Positions 11,400 through 18,259 of a stretch of 64,000 nt of DNA are shown piece after piece. The DNA is from Mesorhizobium loti. GTDB lineage: Bacteria; Pseudomonadota; Alphaproteobacteria; Rhizobiales; Rhizobiaceae. Below the pieces are notes generated by a model. It had not been told where the DNA came from. It searched no databases and saw only the letters and a list, made by a program, of their open reading frames with translations. A program made the position numbers and the translations under genes. Where the stretch lies: positions 4,441,501 through 4,505,500 of the forward strand of contig NZ_CP033334.1 in the NCBI RefSeq assembly GCF_013170705.1, written 5' to 3'. How positions within the stretch are numbered: position 1 is the stretch's first letter; each line of letters starts with the position of its first letter.

Positions 11400-11690
11400 C
11401 GGCTATTGATGGTTGACGCAGCCCGCTCACGGGAGCAGTCTCGTGCAGTCAGCGAAGCCGGCCGTCTTTCGATGGCCTCGCCGCCCCAAGGCGGCCTGCG
11501 AGACGCCGCAGGCATTTGCGATTTGCGCTTCGCGACGGCAATGTCGCAACGGACACAGGAGCGGAGCATGACGCCACCGGATAGTCCCCAAGGGCTCCAC
11601 GTCTCGTTGGAGCCGCGGCAGGCATAAGTGCCAGGGTTTAGCGTTTGCGCCACCCGGCAAACCGTGACTTGCCGTATTCCCTAAAAATCA
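11400..11690. other. gene-free stretch dense in hairpins: candidate structured RNA or palindromic repeat
   Basis: Together with its flanks this belongs to the largest gene-free stretch of the window. It contains at least six consecutive stem-loops: GGCCGTC-TTTC-GATGGCC (7 bp), GCCGCC-CCAA-GGCGGC (6 bp), GCGAC/GTCGC, GGCTCCA/TGGAGCC (7 bp), TGCC(a)GGGT/ACCCGGCA (8 bp with one bulge) and CGGCAA/TTGCCG. A minus-strand frame of 123 codons crosses it but has a composition and Arg/Ser/Pro-rich translation unlike a real protein. I looked for tmRNA, RNase P and SRP RNA signatures and found none. The strand, ends and nature are unknown. Confidence 0.45.
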
Positions 11691-11787
11691 GAGACTGCCA
11701 GTCGGATCGTCGGCTGACGCCGCGAAGCATCCGAAATCAAACGCCGGCAGTATACTCCCGGCAAAAAATGGATTTGAGATCCAGAAA

Positions 11788-11821
11788 AGCCCCGTCCGTT
11801 TGCCCAAGGCACGGCGGGGCT
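11788..11821. terminator. bidirectional intrinsic terminator
   Basis: The inverted repeat AGCCCCG/CGGGGCT with an inner CCGT/ACGG stem is followed by TTCTTTT on the plus strand and TTTTC on the minus strand. It lies 44 nt past the stop of the small exported-protein gene on the minus strand and can serve that gene. On the plus strand it would end any transcript from the hairpin-rich region. Confidence 0.7.
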
Positions 11822-11865
11822 GTTCTTTTGAGGAAATGGCTGAACTGGCCCTGGCGGAGGGCTGC

Positions 11866-12165
11866 TCACCTCGGGGGCTTAAACCCACCCGTGGCCATAT
11901 CGACCGTGATGCTGCCGGAAATCCTGACATCGGTATCGCCGATCTTGAACGTGCCGTTCCCGTTGCTGGGGAACGCATCGTCCGGTTCCGGCTGGGGAGC
12001 CGGCTTGGCGATGCGATAATCGCCGGCCACGCCGGGCAGGGCGCCTTTCTTTGCCTGCGCTAAGCCGTCGTCGGCGAGTGCCATGCCGCTCACCAGGCTG
12101 GCGAAAGTGAACACCACGGCGGCGATGACGCGATGCGACGTCCTGGGCGAATAAGTGTCGATCAT
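11866..12165 (-). CDS. small exported protein of unknown function
   Basis: 99 residues from the ATG giving MIDTYSPRTSHRV; a longer upstream frame adds an Arg-rich stretch and no better start. Residues 13–34 form a clear signal peptide (VIAAVVFTFASLVSGMALA, then DDG). The mature part is about 65 residues, Pro/Asp-rich in the middle, ending with a beta-like segment KIGDTDVRISGSITVDMATG. That segment faintly recalls the first strand of rhizobial porins. Probably periplasmic or outer-membrane associated; the family was not recognised. A terminator follows it. Confidence 0.6.
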   Translation of the reverse strand: MIDTYSPRTSHRVIAAVVFTFASLVSGMALADDGLAQAKKGALPGVAGDYRIAKPAPQPEPDDAFPSNGNGTFKIGDTDVRISGSITVDMATGGFKPPR

Positions 12166-12253
12166 CCCCGGATTATAGGGACGAGCCGTCCCCGGAACCA
12201 GACCGGTGTCGTCAAATCTTCGACATGTGGCGGGACTCCGATCTGGCTTGCGC

Positions 12254-12859
12254 TTACGCCGCCTTTTTGCGCGTATCGAAAACGTGGTCGACAATGCCCC
12301 ATGCCTGGGCCTCGCGGGCGGTCATGAAATGGTCGCGGTCCAGCGTGCGTTCGACCTCCTCATAGCTGCGGCCGCAATGCTGGGCATAGAGTTCAGCCAT
12401 ATGGCGTTTGGTCTTGCCGATCCGCTCGGCATGGCGCTGTATGTCGGAAGCCTGGCCCTGGAAGCCGCCCAGCGGCTGATGCAGAAGGATGGTGGCGTTC
12501 GGCAGCGCGATGCGGCGTCCCGGCGTGCCCGCCATCAGCAGGAACGAACCCATCGAGGCGGCAAAACCCATGCACACGGTCGATACCGGGCAGCTGACAT
12601 ATTGCATCGTGTCGTAGATGGCAAAGCCGCTGGTCACCACGCCGCCCGGCGAGTTGATGTAGAGCGAGATCTCCTTGTCGGGATTGTCCGACTCCAGCGA
12701 CAAAAGCTGCGCGCAGACCAGCGCCGAGACGTCGTCGTTGATCTCGCCATTGATGAAGACGATGCGCTCGCGCAGGAGCCGCGAGAAAATGTCGAAGGCG
12801 CGTTCGCCGCGGCTCGATTGCTCGATCACCATCGGCACCAGACTGGCAATACCACTCAT
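12254..12859 (-). CDS. clpP: ATP-dependent Clp protease proteolytic subunit (orphan ClpP paralogue)
   Basis: 201 residues, family length. The catalytic triad is visible: Ser102 in GFAASMGSF, His127 in LLHQPLGG, Asp176 in LDRDHFM. The N-terminus [29 protein letters not shown] is ClpP-like. There is no clpX, lon or tig neighbour, so this is a stand-alone paralogue; rhizobia usually carry more than one clpP. It forms tetradecameric peptidase rings fed by ClpX or ClpA. Which ATPase serves this copy cannot be told. Confidence 0.92.
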   Translation of the reverse strand: MSGIASLVPMVIEQSSRGERAFDIFSRLLRERIVFINGEINDDVSALVCAQLLSLESDNPDKEISLYINSPGGVVTSGFAIYDTMQYVSCPVSTVCMGFAASMGSFLLMAGTPGRRIALPNATILLHQPLGGFQGQASDIQRHAERIGKTKRHMAELYAQHCGRSYEEVERTLDRDHFMTAREAQAWGIVDHVFDTRKKAA

Positions 12860-12880
12860 TTTCTTCTCCGATTTCCGTGT

Positions 12881-13357
12881 TCAGGCCGCACGCGGCACAA
12901 GGCGCGGTGTGTTCGCCGCGATGGGCTTTGCGGCCCCGCGCAGCCCGAGCGAAAGCCGGCAGCCGGCACCCGCCATGACAACGGCAGGCATCGCCTTGCG
13001 GGAAAATCCGTCATGGACGATGCGCAGATGCGTGCCGCCGGAAACTGTTCGGGCGAGCGTGAAGGTGACGACGCTGTCGAGTGGATCCTGGCGCGCGGCG
13101 CCGCCCGCCTGCTCTCGCCAGGAATAGCGCAGCAGGCGTTCGGGCTCGGCGTCAAGGATTTCGCACTCGATCACAGCGTCCGTCGCGGCGAAGGCAAAAC
13201 GGTTGCCGATTTCCGGCGTGATGTCGTTGGGCATCATCCAGGCGGCGAGCAGTTCCGGCACCGTCAGCGCTCGCCAAACCTTTTCCGGCGGCTCCGCAAG
13301 GTCGTATTCGAACTCGAGCACATCCGAGGCGGCTTCGCTTTGGCTTTCGGCGTTCAT
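12881..13357 (-). CDS. SRPBCC / AHSA1-type ligand-binding protein
   Basis: 158 residues. The segments LEFEYDLAEPPEKVWRALT, LLAAWM and GNRFAFAATDAVIECEILDAEP, followed by LLRYSWRE, are typical of the AHSA1/START-like fold often annotated as activator of Hsp90 ATPase homologue 1-like. The last 35 residues are Ala/Gly-rich and may hold a degenerate end. Its start lies 14 nt past the stop of the ArsR regulator gene, and such ArsR–AHSA1 pairs are common. The ligand is unknown. Confidence 0.75.
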   Translation of the reverse strand: MNAESQSEAASDVLEFEYDLAEPPEKVWRALTVPELLAAWMMPNDITPEIGNRFAFAATDAVIECEILDAEPERLLRYSWREQAGGAARQDPLDSVVTFTLARTVSGGTHLRIVHDGFSRKAMPAVVMAGAGCRLSLGLRGAAKPIAANTPRLVPRAA

Positions 13358-13371
13358 TGATCCGACTTCCT

Positions 13372-13686
13372 TCACTGATCCATGTCCTTCAAAACCGTCT
13401 TCAACCTTTCGATGCGCTCCGGCCAGAAGGTCCGGTAGCGTTCGATCCAGGAGAGCAAGGGGGCAAGCCCCTGCGGATCGGCGCGGTAATAGGCGTTGCG
13501 GCCGGCCCGCCGCTCGACCACGAGGCCGGCGCCGCGCAGCACCGCCAGATGCTGCGAGACGGCCGGCTGCGACACAGTCAGGCCGCTGCGCAATTCCGAC
13601 ACGCTCATCTCGCTCGTCGCGAGGCGCTCGAAGACGGCGCGGCGTGTCGGGTCGGCCAGGGCGCGGAAAATCTCTGCTTCGATCAT
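13372..13686 (-). CDS. ArsR-family winged-helix regulator
   Basis: 104 residues. The N-terminus IFRALADPTRRAVFERL, the recognition region VSQPAVSQHLAVLRGAGLV and the wing RRAGRNAYYRADP are typical of small ArsR repressors. The metal-site cysteines of true ArsR/SmtB (CVC motif) are absent, so it likely answers to another signal. It is the first gene of a two-gene unit with the AHSA1-type protein and probably controls that unit. Confidence 0.85.
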   Translation of the reverse strand: MIEAEIFRALADPTRRAVFERLATSEMSVSELRSGLTVSQPAVSQHLAVLRGAGLVVERRAGRNAYYRADPQGLAPLLSWIERYRTFWPERIERLKTVLKDMDQ

Positions 13687-13770
13687 GAGAAAAGCATAAG
13701 TCGATACTTATTGATTTGGCAAGCGCTGTTTTGAAACCCATATGAAAGCTCCGGGCATTGCTGCCATTCC

Positions 13771-13797
13771 TTGACAATCAGCAGCAGTGCATATAGG
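13771..13797 (+). promoter_or_regulatory. probable sigma-70 promoter of ssb
   Basis: TTGACA at 13771–13776 and TATAGG at 13792–13797 with a 15-bp spacer. The -35 is consensus; the spacer is short and the -10 is a partial match. It directly abuts the LexA box, the expected arrangement for a repressor blocking initiation. Confidence 0.5.
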
Positions 13798-13811
13798 AAC
13801 GAAAAGGGAAC
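13797..13811 (+). promoter_or_regulatory. LexA (SOS) box upstream of ssb
   Basis: GAAC-GAAAAGG-GAAC exactly fits GAAC-N7-GAAC, the alphaproteobacterial LexA operator. It overlaps the likely transcription start just after the TATAGG element, about 100 nt upstream of the ssb ATG. ssb should be induced by DNA damage together with uvrA. Confidence 0.8.
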
Positions 13812-13912
13812 AAAAACCTTGTGGGAAAAGCCAGCCTTAGCAGGCGGCGGACGTGCGCAGCCTGTAAGGTGCTGCGACAAAAATTTGTTTCGGATGAGCG
13901 CGGAGAAAAAAC

Positions 13913-14434
13913 ATGGCGGGTAGCGTCAACAAGGTCATTCTGGTCGGCAATCTTGGCGCGGATCCGGAAATCCGTCGCCTGAACTCGGGCGAGCCGGTCG
14001 TGAACATCCGCATCGCCACGTCGGAGAGCTGGCGCGACAAGAATTCCGGCGAGCGCAAGGAAAAGACCGAGTGGCACAATGTCGTCATCTTCAATGAGGG
14101 CATCGCCAAGGTGGCCGAGCAGTATCTGAAGAAGGGCATGAAGGTCTATGTCGAGGGCCAGTTGCAGACGCGCAAATGGCAGGACCAGACCGGCGCCGAC
14201 AAGTACACGACGGAAGTCGTGCTGCAGAAATTCCGTGGCGAACTGCAGATGCTCGACGCGCGCGGCCAGGGCGAGGGTGGCCAGGTCGGCGGTTATTCCG
14301 GTGGCGGCAGCAGCCGTGGTTCCGATTTCGGCCAGTCCGGCCCGAACGAAAGCTTCAACCGTGGCGGCGGCGCCCCCAGGGGCGGCGGTGGCGGCGGTTC
14401 GTCGCGCGAGCTGGATGACGAGATCCCGTTCTGA
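13913..14434 (+). CDS. ssb: single-stranded DNA-binding protein
   Basis: 173 residues. An OB-fold spans residues 1–110 ([51 protein letters not shown]). A Gly-rich flexible linker follows, then the acidic tip DDEIPF that recruits partner proteins. It binds and protects single-stranded DNA during replication, repair and recombination, acting as a tetramer. The ATG has GGAG upstream. It carries its own LexA box and is followed by an intrinsic terminator, so it is a single-gene unit. Confidence 0.97.
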   Translation: MAGSVNKVILVGNLGADPEIRRLNSGEPVVNIRIATSESWRDKNSGERKEKTEWHNVVIFNEGIAKVAEQYLKKGMKVYVEGQLQTRKWQDQTGADKYTTEVVLQKFRGELQMLDARGQGEGGQVGGYSGGGSSRGSDFGQSGPNESFNRGGGAPRGGGGGGSSRELDDEIPF

Positions 14435-14493
14435 TCGATAGCAATGCCGAACGGCTGACGTCGCCAGATGGCTGACGTTACGTGATCGATACG

Positions 14494-14525
14494 CCCCGAG
14501 GGTCCTGATGGACTTTCGGGGTTTT
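14494..14525 (+). terminator. intrinsic terminator after ssb
   Basis: The stem CCCCGA/TCGGGG with an inner GTCC-TGAT-GGAC hairpin is followed by TTTT. It lies 60 nt after the ssb stop and 55 nt before the next gene. Confidence 0.75.
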
Positions 14526-14579
14526 GCGTTGTTGATTGGCCTGACAGCAGGCGCGATCTGGGACTGAAAGGATAGGACG

Positions 14580-15005
14580 GTGAAGGCACGGGTAAAGTGG
14601 GTCGAGGAGCGCACCTTCGTCGGTGAGTCCGGCAGCGGTCACAAGCTGGTGCTGGGAACGGCATTCGGACCTGAAGGCAAGACTCCGGGGCCGAGCCCGA
14701 TGGAACTGGTGCTGATCGGCACCGGCGGCTGTTCGGCCTATGATGTCGTGCACATCCTGGAAAAGGGCCGTGAGGCGGTTGAGGACTGCGTGGTCGAGCT
14801 CGATGCCGACCGGGCCGAGACCGAGCCAAAGGTGTTCACGCGCATCCACATGCATTTCATCGTCAAGGGCAGGGCGCTCTCGCCCGACAAGGTCAAGCGG
14901 GCGATCGACCTGTCGATCGAAAAATACTGCTCGGCCTCGGCGATGATGGCCAAGACGGCCATGATCACGCATGATTTCGAGGTTGTAGACACGTCGGCGA
15001 AGTAA
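14580..15005 (+). CDS. OsmC family protein (putative peroxidase)
   Basis: 141 residues from a GTG start, with AAAGGATAGG just upstream. The two conserved OsmC cysteines are present: Cys51 in TGGCSAYD and Cys117 in EKYCSAS. The family reduces organic hydroperoxides or persulfides through this cysteine pair. It resembles the YhfA branch of OsmC. Single gene, convergent with marC-type gene. Confidence 0.85.
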   Translation: MKARVKWVEERTFVGESGSGHKLVLGTAFGPEGKTPGPSPMELVLIGTGGCSAYDVVHILEKGREAVEDCVVELDADRAETEPKVFTRIHMHFIVKGRALSPDKVKRAIDLSIEKYCSASAMMAKTAMITHDFEVVDTSAK

Positions 15006-15024
15006 GGCAGTAGGGGGCTGCCGC

Positions 15025-15654
15025 TCATCCCGCCATCAATGCCTTGATGCCGTCGGCCACGAACTGCACGGCCAGCGCGGCCAGGATGACGCCGAGCAGG
15101 CGGGTCAGGATCGAGCGGCCGGTCTGGCCGAGGATGCGGTCGATGCGTTCAGACAGCACGAACACCAGATAGGTGATGGCCAGGCAGACGAAGATGATGC
15201 CGACGAGTGCTGCCTGCGCGGCAAAGCCCTGAAACGAGCCGGAGAGCAGCACGGTCGCCGAAATCGCGCCGGGGCCTGCGATCAGCGGGATCGCCAGCGG
15301 GAAGGCGGCGATGTTGTGGATCATGTCCTTGGTGATGGCGACGTCGCCGATCTTCTCCTTGCGGTCCTGGCGACGCTCGAACACCATTTCGAAGGCGATG
15401 AAGAAGAGCAGAAAACCGCCGGCAACGCGGAAGGCCGGCAGGGTGATGCCGAACACCGACAGGATGGAGGCGCCCGCAACCGCGAACAGCGCCATCACCA
15501 GGAAGCCGATGACCGAGGCACGCACCGAAACCTGCTGGCGCTCCTCGCGGTTCATGCCGCGTGTCACGGCGAGGAACAATGGCGCCAGCCCGGGCGGATC
15601 GATGGTCACGAGAATGGTGACGAAGGCATTGAACAGGCTGTCGAAACTCGGCAT
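15025..15654 (-). CDS. MarC family integral membrane protein
   Basis: 209 residues with six hydrophobic segments. The start is ATG giving MPSFDSLFNAFVTILVTIDP, which puts the first membrane helix at the N-terminus; the longer upstream frame adds a basic non-conserved stretch. The motif DPPGLAPLFLAVT and the segment AIPLIAGPGAISATVLL are hallmarks of MarC. The transported substrate or role is not established (early links to multiple antibiotic resistance did not hold up). Confidence 0.85.
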   Translation of the reverse strand: MPSFDSLFNAFVTILVTIDPPGLAPLFLAVTRGMNREERQQVSVRASVIGFLVMALFAVAGASILSVFGITLPAFRVAGGFLLFFIAFEMVFERRQDRKEKIGDVAITKDMIHNIAAFPLAIPLIAGPGAISATVLLSGSFQGFAAQAALVGIIFVCLAITYLVFVLSERIDRILGQTGRSILTRLLGVILAALAVQFVADGIKALMAG

Positions 15655-15755
15655 CGCTGATCCCTCCCGCCGGGCCGAGCCCGCTCCACATTGGTAGAGC
15701 AAAGCCCGGCCGGTGGAAACAGTCAGGACCGCGAAAGCACGGGCTCCCGGCAAGG

Positions 15756-16133
15756 CTAGCCGGCGGCGTCGCAATAGGCCTCCAGGCGATAGCCGTCCGG
15801 GTCCACGACAAAGGCGGCATAGTAATTTTCACCATAGTCGGCGCGCAGACCCGGACCGCCATTGTCGCTTCCGCCTTCGCGCAACGCACCGGTATGGAAG
15901 GCATCGACGCTGGCCCGCGTTGGCGCGGCGAAGCAGAAATGCAGGCCGGATTTTCCGTCCGCCGGCACCGGCCGTGCCGCCTCGTTGACCCATAGCGCGA
16001 CGCTGTGGGCGCCATAACCGAGCGAACCCGGTGACTGGCTGAGACAGCTGTAGCCGAGAGGCCTCTGCGCTGCGTCATAGAAGCGCTTCGAGGCATTGCT
16101 GTCGCGAAAGCCGATCGAAATATGGTCGAACAT
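15756..16133 (-). CDS. VOC / glyoxalase-like family protein
   Basis: 125 residues from the ATG (MFDHISIGFRDSNASKRFYD) behind GGAGAAAACC. It shows the two beta-alpha-beta-beta-beta modules of the vicinal oxygen chelate fold: HISIGFRD at the start and YYAAFVVDPDGYRLEAYCD at the end. The metal ligands His4 and Glu in LEAYC are plausible. Substrate unknown. Separated by 32 nt from the upstream hypothetical gene on the same strand, so the two may be co-transcribed. Confidence 0.8.
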   Translation of the reverse strand: MFDHISIGFRDSNASKRFYDAAQRPLGYSCLSQSPGSLGYGAHSVALWVNEAARPVPADGKSGLHFCFAAPTRASVDAFHTGALREGGSDNGGPGLRADYGENYYAAFVVDPDGYRLEAYCDAAG

Positions 16134-16165
16134 GGTTTTCTCCATTGGTACAACGTGTTGCGGCG

Positions 16166-16693
16166 TCATCTTGCAGATTGACGGCGCGCCAAGAACTCGA
16201 CTTCGAGGTGCCAGTCCGCGCCGTCGTGCGAGCGCTCGCCGAGCCATCGAAAGGAGTTCTCGGTGATCCGCGAAAAACTCCAGCGCAGCGAGGAGCCGGT
16301 GCCGTCGGCGCCGAGCTGCACGATCGTGTCGCCCTCGGCACGGCCGAGCTGGCGGCTGAAATACGTGTTGCGTGGATCGCTCCAGAAGATGTGCCAGGCG
16401 TCCGCGCCGGGATCATAGACCCGCAGCGTCGTGCCGTAGAATGTCCACTTGCCCAGGGAAGGCTGGGAACCGCTGTTCCGCGCGGGCAGGATCCAGACAT
16501 CCTGGATGGCGCGGCCTTCCAGCACCCAGCCGAAATGCACCTCGCCGCGTCCGGTCAGCACGGTGCCGTCCTCAAGGTGGCGTGAGGCGTCGAAGGTCCA
16601 GGCGCCGACGAAGCGGCCGTAAAGGTTCAGTTTTTCGGCAAGCCCGACCATCGGTCCGGGACTGTGCAAGGCTTCGGCGAAGGGGTCGAACAT
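16166..16693 (-). CDS. conserved hypothetical protein, lipocalin-like beta-rich
   Basis: 175 residues, soluble, with many short Trp-containing strands (FVGAWTFDASR, EVHFGWVLEGRAIQDVW, DAWHIFWSDP, WSFSRITENSFRWLGERS). The pattern is that of a calycin or DUF1579-like barrel that measures a bound small molecule. No catalytic motif seen. It is divergent from the AraC regulator (85 nt apart) and upstream of the VOC gene, so that regulator may control both. Confidence 0.6.
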   Translation of the reverse strand: MFDPFAEALHSPGPMVGLAEKLNLYGRFVGAWTFDASRHLEDGTVLTGRGEVHFGWVLEGRAIQDVWILPARNSGSQPSLGKWTFYGTTLRVYDPGADAWHIFWSDPRNTYFSRQLGRAEGDTIVQLGADGTGSSLRWSFSRITENSFRWLGERSHDGADWHLEVEFLARRQSAR

Positions 16694-16778
16694 GGCTGCG
16701 GCCTCTTTCTGTCAGGAGACCTGGAGGAGTAGGCGCTGACGGGGTTCTGGGCTTGGGAAAAATTGCTATATTTCGGCC

Positions 16779-17672
16779 ATGACGGCGACGACCCGCACTC
16801 TTGCATCCGGACCCGGCTGGCACGTCGCGGACGTGATCTGCACGGCCGGTGCCGGCGACCGGCCGTTCGAGGAGGCCCATCAGGATTTCTGCGTCGCGGC
16901 GGTCACCAGCGGCACGTTCCGCTACCGCGCGCGGCAAGGCACCGCCATGCTGTCGCCGGGCGCATTGCTGCTCGGCAATCCCGGTACATGCTATGAATGC
17001 GGGCACGAGCATGGCAGCGGCGACCGTTGCCTCTCGTTCCATTTCGGGCCGGCCTATATGGAACGGATCGTCGCCAACGTGCCGGGCGCCCGAACCCTCA
17101 CCTTCGAGGCGCCGCGCCTGCCGCCCTTGCCGGCCTTGGCACCGCTGCTGGCCGAGGCGGAAGCCGCGCGCGACATGGCCGATAAGGATGCCTTCGAGGA
17201 ACTTTCCCTGCGCTTCGCGGGTGCCGCCGTGGCCACGGTTTCCGGCGCCACGCCTGTCCTGCGCACGCCAAGCCGCCGCGATCAGAAACGAGTGGCGGAA
17301 GCGGTGCGGCGGATCGAGCTGGATGCCGACGGGCCGGTTTCGCTGTCCGCACTGGCGGATGGGGCGGCGACCAGTCCCTATCATTTCCTGCGCATTTTCC
17401 GGCAGGTTGCCGGCATGACGCCCTACCAGTTCCTGCTCAAGACCCGGCTGCACCGGGCGGCGGTGCGGCTGCGCCTGTCGGACGATGCGATCTCGGCGAT
17501 AGCCTTCGACGCCGGTTTCAACGACCTGTCGACTTTCAACCGCCGGTTTCGACGCGTCATGGGCGAGACGCCACGCGATTATCGCGCCCGCCGGTCAGAC
17601 AGCACCGGCATGCGGGTGCCTCGACGGAGACAAGCTCAATCCGAGGTCGGTCCGCACCAGCCCGGCAGATAG
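16779..17672 (+). CDS. AraC family transcriptional regulator
   Basis: 297 residues. The N-terminal cupin-like half (ALLLGNPGTCYECGHEHGSG) is followed by two helix-turn-helix units at about 180–280: LSALADGAATSPYHFLRIF and ISAIAFDAGFNDLSTFNRRF, plus MGETPRDYRARR. It is likely an activator of the divergent minus-strand pair (hypothetical plus VOC protein). A Cys/His-rich patch CYECGHEH in the sensor part could bind metal or sense oxidants (inference). Its last 37 nt overlap the 3' end of the opposite-strand ParB-like gene. Confidence 0.88.
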   Translation: MTATTRTLASGPGWHVADVICTAGAGDRPFEEAHQDFCVAAVTSGTFRYRARQGTAMLSPGALLLGNPGTCYECGHEHGSGDRCLSFHFGPAYMERIVANVPGARTLTFEAPRLPPLPALAPLLAEAEAARDMADKDAFEELSLRFAGAAVATVSGATPVLRTPSRRDQKRVAEAVRRIELDADGPVSLSALADGAATSPYHFLRIFRQVAGMTPYQFLLKTRLHRAAVRLRLSDDAISAIAFDAGFNDLSTFNRRFRRVMGETPRDYRARRSDSTGMRVPRRRQAQSEVGPHQPGR

Positions 17673-18259
17673 TCCGCGTCCTTGCCCTTGGCGAGCGTCA
17701 ACGCCTCCTTCATCGCCTTGTCGAAATTCTTCGCAACCGCATTGCGATCGATGCGCCGGCGAAGGAAATCCGCCCAGATGAATTCGCTGAACGGCGTCGT
17801 GTCCTTGGCGAAGCCGCCTTGCCGGCGCAACTCGCCGGCCATGCTTCTATAGGGATCATCGATCAACTCGCCGATTGTCTTTGGAATTGCCGAGTAGTCG
17901 CGGCGGCGGCCGTTCTCATCGAACGGGTGCATCCAGCCTCTGTTGTCGAGCACGAAAAGAAACGCGTCCTTGTCAAGCGCGGACAGGTCGCTGATCACGG
18001 TCACTAGCACGTCCTTGACGCCTTCTTCGAGCAGGGCGCGAGCGAGGTGATGGTGATCGGTGACGTAGTTTCGATTTTTGGGACCCAATACGACGGGCAC
18101 CATGTGTCTGCCGAGAAAAGCGCCGGTCTTCTTCTTGGCGTCCTGTTCCCGGATCATCTGGCGTTTCAACGCAACTTCCCGCATGCCGACCGTTATCTGC
18201 GTCGGCCGCAAGTCCTCGACGGGAACCGGCGTGACAATGGGTTCTCGGGGGTCGATCAT
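17636..18259 (-). CDS. ParB-like nuclease-fold protein (ParBc_2 type)
   Basis: 207 residues. Segments VPVEDLRPTQITVGMREVALK, MVPVVLGPKNRNYVTDHHHL and ARALLEEG match the ParB/Srx-like fold of small proteins annotated as putative ParB-like nuclease, in which TDHHH replaces the usual DGHHR. No DNA-binding helix-turn-helix is present, so it is not a chromosome segregation ParB. Its start overlaps the SulP transporter stop by 4 nt (ATGA), so the two are co-translated. Role unknown. Confidence 0.75.
   Translation of the reverse strand: MIDPREPIVTPVPVEDLRPTQITVGMREVALKRQMIREQDAKKKTGAFLGRHMVPVVLGPKNRNYVTDHHHLARALLEEGVKDVLVTVISDLSALDKDAFLFVLDNRGWMHPFDENGRRRDYSAIPKTIGELIDDPYRSMAGELRRQGGFAKDTTPFSEFIWADFLRRRIDRNAVAKNFDKAMKEALTLAKGKDADYLPGWCGPTSD

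Noticed and set aside
11282..11653. 123-codon minus-strand frame upstream of uvrA
   Set aside because: It crosses the LexA box and the hairpin cluster, has no family resemblance and no ribosome-binding site. I treat the region as non-coding.
11400..11690. tmRNA, RNase P RNA or SRP RNA
   Set aside because: I found no tag-peptide frame, no RNase P core sequence and no SRP RNA loop motif; only generic hairpins.
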